From Candidatus Manganitrophaceae bacterium (GTDB lineage Bacteria > Nitrospirota > Nitrospiria > SBBL01 > Manganitrophaceae), in the NCBI GenBank assembly GCA_016200325.1, contig JACQEZ010000016.1, positions 186,001 to 250,000 on the forward strand: DNA of 64,000 nucleotides, in the 5' to 3' direction. The notes under the pieces were generated by a model, which saw only the letters and a program-made list of their open reading frames with translations, searched no databases and was not told where the DNA came from. The translations under genes were made by a program, and so were the position numbers. This document shows positions 17,771 to 25,122 of the stretch, one piece after another (within the stretch, counting starts at the first letter, position 1; the number at the start of each line of letters is the position of its first letter).

Positions 17771-19393
17771 ATGGAAAGTCAAGGAAAAAGCCTGGCCGCT
17801 CAGGTGCAAGTTGAAAAAGGGGTGGCCGGCGCCGCGGGGATCGTGGCGCTCGGAACCTTCATCAGCCGGATCCTGGGATTCATTCGGGACATGGTCCTTG
17901 CGAATCTTTTCGGCGCCACGATTGCGGCCGATGCCTTTTATGTCGCCTTTCGCATTCCGAACATGCTCCGAGAACTCTTCGCGGAGGGTTCAATGTCGGC
18001 GGCCTTCATTCCGGTTTTTACAGAATACCTTTCAAAAAAATCACGAGTCGAAGCGAAAGAGCTGGTCGCCGCCGCCTATTCCACCCTTCTTCTCCTCCTC
18101 TGCACCGTCGTGGCGCTCGGGATTGTCTTCTCTCCGAACATTGTTCAATCGATTGCGCCGGGGTTTGCCCGAGACCCCTCTCAGTTTTATCTAACCATTA
18201 CATTGACACGGATCATGTTCCCTTTCCTCCTCTTTATTTCTTTGGCGGCCCTCGCGATGGGAATTTTGAACAGCACCCGTCACTTCGCCCCGCCGGCGCT
18301 CGCTTCGGGCATTTTTAATGTGGTCAGCATCTTTTTTGTTTTCGGTTTTACACCGCTGCTTCGCGAACCGGTGTATGGCGCGGCGATTGGCGTCGCCCTC
18401 GGCGGCCTCGCGCAATTTTTGATTCAGGCGCCGGCGCTGTATCAAGAAGGGTTCTCACTCTCCCTCCGCAAGCCGACCTGGCCGCTTCACCCGGGCGTGG
18501 CCCAGATGGGTCGGCTCCTTCTGCCGACGACCCTCGGCCTTTCGATCACACAGATCAATGTGTTGGTCAACACGCTGCTTGCCTCCTATTTGGCAGCAGG
18601 AAGCGTCAGTTATCTTTACTATGGCATGCGGCTCATTCACTTCCCCCTCGGCATCTTTGCCGTCGCGCTCTCGACTGCGCTCCTCCCGACCTTATCAGCC
18701 CAGGCCGCTCAGAACGATATGGAAGGGTTGCGCCGGACCTTCTCCTTCGGTCTCCGACTGGTCTTCTTTATTACTTTTCCTGCCATGGTCGGATTGATTC
18801 TCTTCCGGGTCCCGATCGTTCACCTTCTCTTTGAACATGGGGAATTCGGCCGACAGGCGACCCTCGGGACCGCCAGCGCGGTCTTGTTCTATTCAATTGG
18901 ACTCTGGGCATTTGCCGGAATTCGGATTGTCGTCCCCGTCTTCTACTCACTGCAAGATACGAAGACGCCGGTCAAGATCGGGGTTGTTGCAGTCATCGTC
19001 AATGTCGCCCTTAATTTGGCTCTGATGGTTCCGCTTGCGCATGGCGGATTGGCATTGGCGACTTCTTTGGCGGCGATACTGAATTTTACCCTCTTATTAA
19101 TCATCCTCAGAAAACGGATCGGACGCATTGATGGCAGAAGGATTCTTCAATCCCATATGAAGGTCATCCTCGCGTCGCTCTCCGTTCTACCGATTTCTCT
19201 CCTGGTTAATTATCAGTCGATTTGGCTCTCAAAAGGAAACGGGCCCCTTAAGGTGGCGATATTAAGCGCTGCCATTGTTACAAGTGCCTTCTGCTACTTT
19301 GCTATACAAGCAATGCTAAAGAGTGAGGAGTACTACTTCATATATACCTTGCTAAAAACCCGCCTTTCTAAAAGAAATCAAAAAGCCTCTTAA
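17771..19393 (+). CDS. murJ: lipid II flippase MurJ
   Basis: 540 residues from ATG 17771 (AGG five bases upstream; a GTG at 17768 is directly adjacent). About fourteen transmembrane helices. MurJ family hallmarks: TFISRILGFIRDMVLA near the N-terminus, FRIPNMLRELFAEGSMSAAFIPVF, and YYGMRLIHFPLGIFAVALST. Translocates the peptidoglycan precursor lipid II across the inner membrane. Confidence 0.96.
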   Translation: MESQGKSLAAQVQVEKGVAGAAGIVALGTFISRILGFIRDMVLANLFGATIAADAFYVAFRIPNMLRELFAEGSMSAAFIPVFTEYLSKKSRVEAKELVAAAYSTLLLLLCTVVALGIVFSPNIVQSIAPGFARDPSQFYLTITLTRIMFPFLLFISLAALAMGILNSTRHFAPPALASGIFNVVSIFFVFGFTPLLREPVYGAAIGVALGGLAQFLIQAPALYQEGFSLSLRKPTWPLHPGVAQMGRLLLPTTLGLSITQINVLVNTLLASYLAAGSVSYLYYGMRLIHFPLGIFAVALSTALLPTLSAQAAQNDMEGLRRTFSFGLRLVFFITFPAMVGLILFRVPIVHLLFEHGEFGRQATLGTASAVLFYSIGLWAFAGIRIVVPVFYSLQDTKTPVKIGVVAVIVNVALNLALMVPLAHGGLALATSLAAILNFTLLLIILRKRIGRIDGRRILQSHMKVILASLSVLPISLLVNYQSIWLSKGNGPLKVAILSAAIVTSAFCYFAIQAMLKSEEYYFIYTLLKTRLSKRNQKAS

Positions 19394-19499
19394 TCCTTTT
19401 GTACATCTCTGACTAAGTTTGTCCATATATAGTACTAAAGATGTAGCCTTCATGTAGAATTTATTCATTCAAGCATATAGCATGGCTTTAATAATTGTC

Positions 19500-19528
19500 T
19501 TGACACAAATCATGCTAGCTGCTATAAA
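19500..19528 (+). promoter_or_regulatory. strong sigma70 promoter of the HARE-HTH gene
   Basis: TTGACA (19500-19505), 17 bp, TATAAA (19523-19528). The start codon lies 20 bp downstream. The surrounding 150 bp between murJ and this gene are markedly AT-rich and hold no other gene I can see. Confidence 0.85.
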
Positions 19529-19547
19529 TTTTATATAGAGGTGTTTT

Positions 19548-20093
19548 GTGGAAGACTTTAAAGACATTATTGCAGGTCTCGAACAGAGAATTCACGTCTA
19601 CAAGTCAAAGCTCCAGGAGCTTCAGAAAAAACGTGAAAAAATTGAGGATGAAATAAAGACGATTAAAAAGTATCTTGAACTTGCAGAAACCCTCTACCGT
19701 GTTGAGGTGGAAAAAGCAAGATACCTCCCCTCGAATTCCCTGACCACGGATGCCGAAAAAGAAAAAAGCGGCAAGTCCGCTGAGTCGCATGACCACTCAA
19801 AAGAAATTCTCCTAGAAAAAACAAAGTATGCCGGTCTTTCGGTCCCACAGGCCGCTTTTTTACTTTTGAAAGAAACAGGCAAACCGCTGCACGCAAAAGA
19901 AATCTACCAAAGATTAACGGAAGGGGGTGTGCGCATTCGGGGAAAAACACCCGTGACCTCCGTTGCCATCTCTCTTTCAAGGGATAAAAGGTTTAAGAAA
20001 ATCGCACCGAATACTTTTACGCTTGTTGAGGAGACAGGGCCGGAAACCCTGTTAGATAAAAACCCTACCAAAGAGGGTCATGAAAGGGGGTGA
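19548..20093 (+). CDS. coiled-coil protein with HARE-HTH (RpoE-delta/ASXL-type winged helix) domain
   Basis: 181 residues, GTG start with AGAGG six bases upstream. Residues about 5-55 form a heptad-rich coiled coil. After a polar linker, residues about 93-165 match the HARE-HTH/HB1 winged helix (VPQAAFLLLKETGKPLHAKE, then VRIRGKTPVTSVAISLSRDK). This domain occurs in the RNA polymerase delta subunit, restriction-linked proteins and chromatin factors, and is thought to recognise DNA. AT content is higher than in neighbours, which may indicate recent transfer. An overlapping lysine-rich frame at its 3' end may belong to it (see 20080-20154). Confidence 0.7.
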   Translation: MEDFKDIIAGLEQRIHVYKSKLQELQKKREKIEDEIKTIKKYLELAETLYRVEVEKARYLPSNSLTTDAEKEKSGKSAESHDHSKEILLEKTKYAGLSVPQAAFLLLKETGKPLHAKEIYQRLTEGGVRIRGKTPVTSVAISLSRDKRFKKIAPNTFTLVEETGPETLLDKNPTKEGHERG

Positions 20094-20154
20094 GAGAGAA
20101 TTGCCGACAAAAAAGAAGACCGCCACAAAGAAAAAAGCGACCAAAAAGAAATAG
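20080..20154 (+). CDS. lysine-rich short ORF overlapping the end of the HARE-HTH gene
   Basis: 24 codons from ATG 20080 to TAG 20154. The last seventeen residues are PTKKKTATKKKATKKK-like, a tail typical of histone-H1-like or AlgP-like DNA-binding proteins. It overlaps the previous gene out of frame across a run of five G. It could be a separate peptide (TTG at 20101 has GAGAG upstream), or the true C-terminus of the HARE-HTH protein reached by frameshift at the G-run. Confidence 0.4.
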   Translation: MKGGERELPTKKKTATKKKATKKK

Positions 20155-20165
20155 CATTGCAAGAT

Positions 20166-20203
20166 AGAAGTGGGGGGGCCCCCCGGGGCCCCTCTTTTAT
20201 TTT
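20166..20203. terminator. GC-rich hairpin, probable bidirectional terminator
   Basis: A run of seven G followed by six C, GGGG and CCCC then TCTTTTATTTT forms a very stable stem-loop with T-rich flank on the plus strand. It lies between the converging HARE-HTH gene and lpxC, whose stop is at 20215. On the minus strand the flank is less T-rich (CTTCTATCTT). Confidence 0.7.
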
Positions 20204-20214
20204 GCCCGATTGGA

Positions 20215-21144
20215 TTAAATGGCAGGAGAAAGAGGAGAGTAGGCCGGCTGATAAGCAGATCCGGTATAGGATTCGACCGGAGAAATCGCGTCGATCACTT
20301 TCCATGTTTTTTTGTTTTTCAGGATTTCTCTCATCAGCTTTGCATGAAGCAGATGTCCCGAGCAACTCGCTTTGATTCGACCCAGAATCGGCATTCCCAA
20401 CAATGAGAAATCGCCAATTAAATCAAGAATTTTATGCCGGACGAATTCATCCGGAAACCGGAGACCCTGCTCGTTGAGAATTTGATCCTCCCCGATCACG
20501 ATCGCATTCTCCAACGAACCGCCCCGCGCCAACCCTTGAGATTGAAGCATCTGTACATCTTTTAAAAATCCGAATGTTCTCGCAGGAGCGATCAGATTGA
20601 CAAAGGCTTCTTGATCGTGCCGATAAAGATATGCTTGATTCGAGATTAAGGGATGATCGAATTGAATCTCGTAAGAGATCTCAAAAGAGGAAGAAGGATA
20701 AACAGCAATCGTTTTCCCCTTCTCGGAGATACTCACCGGCTCGACCAATTGAATCACTTTTTTTGCCTGACGCTGCTCAACAATTCCGGCTTCAGATAAA
20801 AGTGCGGCAAACGGAGCGGCACTCCCATCTAAAATGGGAACCTCTGCGCCATCTAATTCAATGAACAGATTATCAACTCCGAATGCAGATACCGCCGACA
20901 GGAGGTGCTCAACCGTTTGAACAACCGCCCTTTCCACCCCGAGAGTGGTCGATAAGTGTGTGGAGATCACGTGAGAAGCATCGGCGGGAATCATGATTCC
21001 ACCCAGGTCTGTCCTGAGAAAAACGATGCCGCTTCCCTCGGGGGCGGGGAGGAGCTTCAGATGGATCATCTCTCCGGAATGAAGGCCTATTCCGTAGCAA
21101 GCGACTTCTCTCCGGATGGTCTGTTGCTTTATCACTGATGGCAT
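20215..21144 (-). CDS. lpxC: UDP-3-O-acyl-N-acetylglucosamine deacetylase
   Basis: 309 residues from ATG 21144; GTG 21150, two codons upstream, is also possible, since GGAG lies four bases before it and ten before the ATG. Hallmarks: GIGLHSGEMIHLKLLPA near the N-terminus, the zinc-ligand histidine in TVEHLLSAVSAFG, the second zinc histidine and aspartate in HKILDLIGDFSLLG, and the catalytic histidine in GHLLHAKLM. Commits to lipid A synthesis by zinc-dependent deacetylation. Confirms a lipopolysaccharide-type outer membrane. Confidence 0.96.
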   Translation of the reverse strand: MPSVIKQQTIRREVACYGIGLHSGEMIHLKLLPAPEGSGIVFLRTDLGGIMIPADASHVISTHLSTTLGVERAVVQTVEHLLSAVSAFGVDNLFIELDGAEVPILDGSAAPFAALLSEAGIVEQRQAKKVIQLVEPVSISEKGKTIAVYPSSSFEISYEIQFDHPLISNQAYLYRHDQEAFVNLIAPARTFGFLKDVQMLQSQGLARGGSLENAIVIGEDQILNEQGLRFPDEFVRHKILDLIGDFSLLGMPILGRIKASCSGHLLHAKLMREILKNKKTWKVIDAISPVESYTGSAYQPAYSPLSPAI

Positions 21145-21150
21145 CTTCAC

Positions 21151-21447
21151 GCATCTCCAATGGGACTATACAGCGGCGGCTGAATAACGGCGCTGCAGTT
21201 ATATTTAGCAACTTACATGCCTATTGATGCGAAAATCCAAAAAAAAATTAATTAGCCTTATCAATAATCTATGGTTAAGATGCCTTCTCGCTCGATAGCA
21301 ACCAGACACCGGGTTGTTGTAAAAATGATACGATTCAGCTGAATCTGTTGTCTTTAAGCAACGAGACTTCTACTTTTAAGGGAGTCAATCGTAGCGATAG
21401 AGCGAGTCCCTTCCAGATCGACATCACCGAACAAAAAGGTTAAGATA
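21151..21447. other. intergenic region between lpxC and glgA
   Basis: About 300 bp separate the divergent lpxC and glgA units. The lpxC-side half is AT-rich (poly-A near 21240). It contains a 14-bp perfect palindrome at 21332-21345. I find no convincing sigma70 promoter and no gene of ordinary length here, so both promoters remain unassigned. Confidence 0.5.
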
Positions 21448-21480
21448 ATGAAAATGCGGATTCTCTATGCCCTTCTATGA
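21448..21480 (+). CDS. ten-codon leader peptide overlapping the glgA start
   Basis: ATG 21448 to TGA 21480 encodes MKMRILYALL. AAAAAGG lies about eight bases upstream, a better ribosome site than anything directly before glgA. Its stop overlaps the glgA start as ATGA, so translation of glgA is probably coupled to it. The peptide itself need not be functional. Confidence 0.4.
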   Translation: MKMRILYALL

Positions 21481-22961
21481 TTGATCAGGCTGAAAAAAAC
21501 ATCAATATCGTAATGGCCACGGCAGAGGCATCCCCTTACGCAAAAACAGGGGGATTGGGGGAGGTGGTCTCCGCCGTTTCAAAAGCCTTGGTCGGACAGG
21601 GCGTCTCCGTGTCCGTTTTTCTTCCCCTTTATGGCCACATCGACCGTGACCATTTCGCTTTAAAATCGACCGGTCGATCGATCACGGTTCCCCTGTCCGA
21701 TCGGCGAGAATCGGGAGAAATCTTTTACAGCAACCGGGCAGGTGTTCATTATTATTTCATTCGACATGATCCATTTTTCGACCGATCTAATCTCTATGGA
21801 ACGAATGAGGGAGATTACCCCGACAATGCGGCACGCTTTGTTTTCTTTTCTAAGGCGGTGCTTGAATCGATCCGGATCCTCGGGCTTGAGCCCGACATCC
21901 TCCATACCCATGACTGGCATACCGGCCTCCTCCCCCTCTTTTTAAAAAGAGAGGGAGCAACCGACCCTTCTTTCCGGAACATTGCCAGCCTCTTTACCAT
22001 CCATAACCTCGGCTACCAGGGAATCTTTTGGCATTATGACTGGCATCTCCTCAACCTTCCCTGGGACTATTTCACCTCCGAGGCCTTAGAGTTTTATGGA
22101 AAAATTAATTTTATGAAAGCCGGGCTCGTTTTTGCCGATGCCCTTTCAACTGTTAGTCCGCGATATGCAAAAGAGATCCAGACGGCCGAGTACGGCTGTC
22201 AGTTGGAAGGGATCTTAAGAAAGAGAAGAAAAGATTTATATGGTATCCTCAATGGGATCGATACCGCAGAGTGGGATCCCTCGCGAGATTCTTATATTGC
22301 AGCCACCTACAACAGCAAATCGCTCGAGGGAAAGGAAGTGTGCAAAGCGGCCCTTCAGAAAGAGACCGGTTTGCCGATCAGGAGGGAGATCCCCCTTCTC
22401 GCGATGATCACCCGTCTGAGCGAGCAGAAAGGGATCGATTTGATCGACGCGGCCTTTGAACAGATCATCGGGGCCGGCGTTCAATTGGTCGTCTTAGGAA
22501 GCGGCGACAAAGGATACGAAACACGGCTTCAATCGTTGGCCCAGGAATATCCTCAACAGGCGGTGGTTAAGATCGCCTATGACCACACCCTGGCCCATCG
22601 AATCGAGGCCGGTGCCGATCTCTTTTTAATGCCGTCTAAATACGAGCCGTGTGGCTTGAACCAGATGATGAGCCTCCGCTATGGCACCGTTCCGGTCGTT
22701 CGCGCCACCGGAGGCCTCGATGACACCGTCACCCCATTTAATCCGAAGACATTAAAAGGAAATGGGTTTAAATTTAATTCCTATACACCGACCGCGTTTT
22801 TTAGACAGATTCAGCAGGGGTTAACACTTTTCAGAGAAAAAAAGAGGTGGCAGTCGTTGATTCGAAACGGAATGGAGGGAAATTATTCCTGGGATAACTC
22901 CGCCGAAAAATATATCCGGCTCTATCAATCGCTTCTCAAAAAGAAAAGAGGGGGGAGATGA
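21477..22961 (+). CDS. glgA: glycogen synthase (ADP-glucose type)
   Basis: 494 residues. GT5-family features: KTGGLGEVVSAVSKAL near residue 22 (the ADP-glucose lysine-bearing loop), HTHDWHTGLLPLF near residue 140, NGIDTAEWDPS near residue 260, and the C-terminal PSKYEPCGLNQMMSLRYGT with the catalytic glutamate. Elongates alpha-1,4-glucan. Coupled to pfkA by an ATGA overlap and preceded by a ten-codon leader. Confidence 0.95.
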   Translation: MIDQAEKNINIVMATAEASPYAKTGGLGEVVSAVSKALVGQGVSVSVFLPLYGHIDRDHFALKSTGRSITVPLSDRRESGEIFYSNRAGVHYYFIRHDPFFDRSNLYGTNEGDYPDNAARFVFFSKAVLESIRILGLEPDILHTHDWHTGLLPLFLKREGATDPSFRNIASLFTIHNLGYQGIFWHYDWHLLNLPWDYFTSEALEFYGKINFMKAGLVFADALSTVSPRYAKEIQTAEYGCQLEGILRKRRKDLYGILNGIDTAEWDPSRDSYIAATYNSKSLEGKEVCKAALQKETGLPIRREIPLLAMITRLSEQKGIDLIDAAFEQIIGAGVQLVVLGSGDKGYETRLQSLAQEYPQQAVVKIAYDHTLAHRIEAGADLFLMPSKYEPCGLNQMMSLRYGTVPVVRATGGLDDTVTPFNPKTLKGNGFKFNSYTPTAFFRQIQQGLTLFREKKRWQSLIRNGMEGNYSWDNSAEKYIRLYQSLLKKKRGGR

Positions 22962-24037
22962 AAATCGGTGTTTTAACCGGAGGCGGCGACGCCCCGGGGC
23001 TGAATGCGGTGATTCGCGCGATCGTCAAAACGTCCAAGGTCAAATACAACTGCGACGTCATCGGTATCGAGGAAGGGTTTGAGGGGCTTCTTTCGCCGGT
23101 TAAAGTCAGGCCGATGACCCCCTGGACCATCCGCGGGATTCTTCCGACCGGCGGGACGATTCTAGGGACAACCAGCACCATCAACCCGATGCAGATGACC
23201 AGAACCGTTGACGGAAAACAGGAGCAGTTTGACCTCTCGGGTGAGCTGAAAACAAACATCGAGGCGCTCGAGCTCTCGGGATTGATCGTCATCGGCGGAG
23301 ACGGAACCCTCAAGATCGCCGATCACCTTTACAAGATGGGAATTCCAACAATTGGGATTCCGAAAACGATCGATAACGACATCCCCGACACCGATTTGAC
23401 TTTCGGGTTCCATACCGCCGTCAACACCGCCACGGAAGCGCTCGATAAGCTTCATACCACGGCGGAGAGCCATCATCGAGTCATTGTCGTCGAGGTGATG
23501 GGACGATATGTCGGATGGATCGCGCTGGAAGCCGGCCTGGCCGGAGGAGCCGATGTCATCCTGATCCCTGAAATTCCTTTTCAACTTGATTTAATCTGCA
23601 AGAAAATTCTGTCTCGTTATGAACAAGGAAGCCGCTTCTCGATTGTGGTGGTGGCGGAAGGGGCCAAGCCGGTCGGCGGCGAGATGTCGATCCTCAAACG
23701 TTCTGAGACCGGCTATGCGCTTCGCCTCGGTGGCGTCGGAGACAAGGTTGGGGAAGAGATCAGCCGCTGCACCAAGATGGACGTCCGGGTGACCGTTCTC
23801 GGTCATATCCAGCGGGGCGGATCACCCACCCCCGATGATCGCATTTTAGCGACCCGCTTTGGAGTGGCCGCAATCGACCTGTTCGCCCAGGGCCGATTTG
23901 GAGAAATGGTCTGTTTAAAGGGGACCGAGATCTGCTCCGTTTCCCTGTCGGAGGCCACCCAGGGCCTGAAGTTCGTTCCTGCCGACGGCGAGATGGTCCG
24001 GACTGCAGAATCGCTTGGGATCTCATTCGGCCGATGA
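22958..24037 (+). CDS. pfkA: 6-phosphofructokinase, GGDGT/PKTIDND type
   Basis: 359 residues, ATG overlapping the glgA stop. Family motifs: LTGGGDAPGLNAVIRA at the N-terminus, GGDGTLKIADHL near residue 108, PKTIDNDIPDTD near residue 128, and MGRYVGWIALEAGLAGGAD. The glycine in GGDGT is the ATP-type residue, where pyrophosphate enzymes have aspartate. The lysine in PKTIDND is shared with pyrophosphate-type and actinobacterial-type enzymes rather than E. coli PfkA (PGTIDND). ATP is the likelier donor, but this is inferred from two positions. Its stop overlaps the next gene. Confidence 0.9.
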   Translation: MKIGVLTGGGDAPGLNAVIRAIVKTSKVKYNCDVIGIEEGFEGLLSPVKVRPMTPWTIRGILPTGGTILGTTSTINPMQMTRTVDGKQEQFDLSGELKTNIEALELSGLIVIGGDGTLKIADHLYKMGIPTIGIPKTIDNDIPDTDLTFGFHTAVNTATEALDKLHTTAESHHRVIVVEVMGRYVGWIALEAGLAGGADVILIPEIPFQLDLICKKILSRYEQGSRFSIVVVAEGAKPVGGEMSILKRSETGYALRLGGVGDKVGEEISRCTKMDVRVTVLGHIQRGGSPTPDDRILATRFGVAAIDLFAQGRFGEMVCLKGTEICSVSLSEATQGLKFVPADGEMVRTAESLGISFGR

Positions 24038-24810
24038 ATATCCCTTCCATCCCGTCTCGCTCTCTGCGACACCAACAGGAAGTCTTGATGGTCTCCACCC
24101 TCTCCCAGCAATGGTATTGCGAGAAGAAGGTCGATCTCGCCTTGCAATTTCCAGGGGTAGAACCTCCCTCGCCGGCAATGGAGATCGGGACCGAAGGACA
24201 TGCAGCGCTGGAAAAAGGGGCAACACCGATAACCCGGGAAGAGATCGAGGCGTCCCTCCAACGGGACGAGCGGCTCACCCTTTTTGAATTCCCGATGGAG
24301 GGAAGGTGGGACGAGATTCCGATTTGGGGTCGGCCCGACCTGGTTCAATTCGAAGGACGGTCGGTCCGTCTGTTAATGGAATTTAAATTCTCCCGCCGCT
24401 CGGATCTCTTCCCTTCGCAACAGACGCAAGCCAACCTTTATGGTTGGCTTCTCCAACAGAATCACTTTGCGATCGACGCCCTCCTCTGCGCGGTCGCGAT
24501 CTTTCCCCCGGAACGCGCGATCACGAAGACCTTGCCACCCGATCTCATTGAAAGACTTCTGGAGGGGACGGAGCGGCTCCGGGCAAAGACGTCACGGCTG
24601 GGGATGTCGCTCCTTCGCCAAGAAGGAGAATTCACCCTCCATCTCTTTCCCTTTCGTCCGAAACTTGCCGAACGGAACTTGAAATGGGCCGTCGACTACT
24701 GGCAGGGGAAAAGGGCGCCCGAATCAAACGCCTCCGTCAACAAATGCCGCATCTGCCGATTCAACGCTGAAGCACTTTGCGATCGGGCGTTATCTCCCTT
24801 CACTGCTTAA
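24034..24810 (+). CDS. Cas4/RecB-like PD-(D/E)XK nuclease with probable iron-sulfur cluster
   Basis: 258 residues, ATG overlapping the pfkA stop. Nuclease motifs in order: GTEGHAALE (motif I histidine), WGRPDLV (aspartate), LLMEFKFS (ExK) and QTQANLYGWLL (QxxxY). One cysteine near residue 29 (QQWYCEKK) and three near the C-terminus (NKCRICRFNAEALCDRA) match the 4Fe-4S pattern of Cas4, AddB and Dna2. There is no CRISPR array or cas gene in the window, so this is a solitary Cas4-like enzyme, probably in DNA repair. Cotranscription with glycogen and glycolysis genes is unexplained. Confidence 0.78.
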   Translation: MNIPSIPSRSLRHQQEVLMVSTLSQQWYCEKKVDLALQFPGVEPPSPAMEIGTEGHAALEKGATPITREEIEASLQRDERLTLFEFPMEGRWDEIPIWGRPDLVQFEGRSVRLLMEFKFSRRSDLFPSQQTQANLYGWLLQQNHFAIDALLCAVAIFPPERAITKTLPPDLIERLLEGTERLRAKTSRLGMSLLRQEGEFTLHLFPFRPKLAERNLKWAVDYWQGKRAPESNASVNKCRICRFNAEALCDRALSPFTA

Positions 24811-24848
24811 CGGCTTCGATAAAAACAACCGCCCCTCAGACATAATCC

Positions 24849-25013
24849 TTATGGTTTTATCACAACCTTGATGCAGCCATCTTCTTTATCGTTAAAAATC
24901 CGATAGCCCTCCGGTGCGTCATCCAACGACATCCGGTGTGTAATGATAAAGGTCGTATCGATCTCCCCCTTTTTAATCCGGTCGAACAGTATTCGCCCTT
25001 CAGGGAATTTCTT
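24849..25013 (-). pseudogene. C-terminal remnant of a zinc-dependent alcohol dehydrogenase
   Basis: On the minus strand about 54 codons end in TAA at 24849-24851. They read KKFPEGRILFDRIKKGEIDT, then a segment with FIITHRMSLDDAPEGYRIF, then NDKEDGCIKVVIKP. This is the typical C-terminus of medium-chain zinc alcohol or formaldehyde dehydrogenases. Upstream the similarity stops and the catalytic and Rossmann domains are missing. The only plausible reading is a decayed gene fragment. It occupies most of the 313 bp between the Cas4-like gene and priA. Confidence 0.75.
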
Positions 25014-25122
25014 GTTAAGAAAAACCGAAGTCGGAGTGATGTTGCACGAGCAGGTGAATCGGAGAGACCGAACGCTGAATTTTAAAATCAGATCATTTTA
25101 AAAGAACCTACAAGTGACATGA

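Noticed and set aside
24034-24810. CRISPR-Cas locus suggested by the Cas4-like gene
   Set aside because: No repeat-spacer array and no cas1, cas2 or effector gene anywhere in the window.
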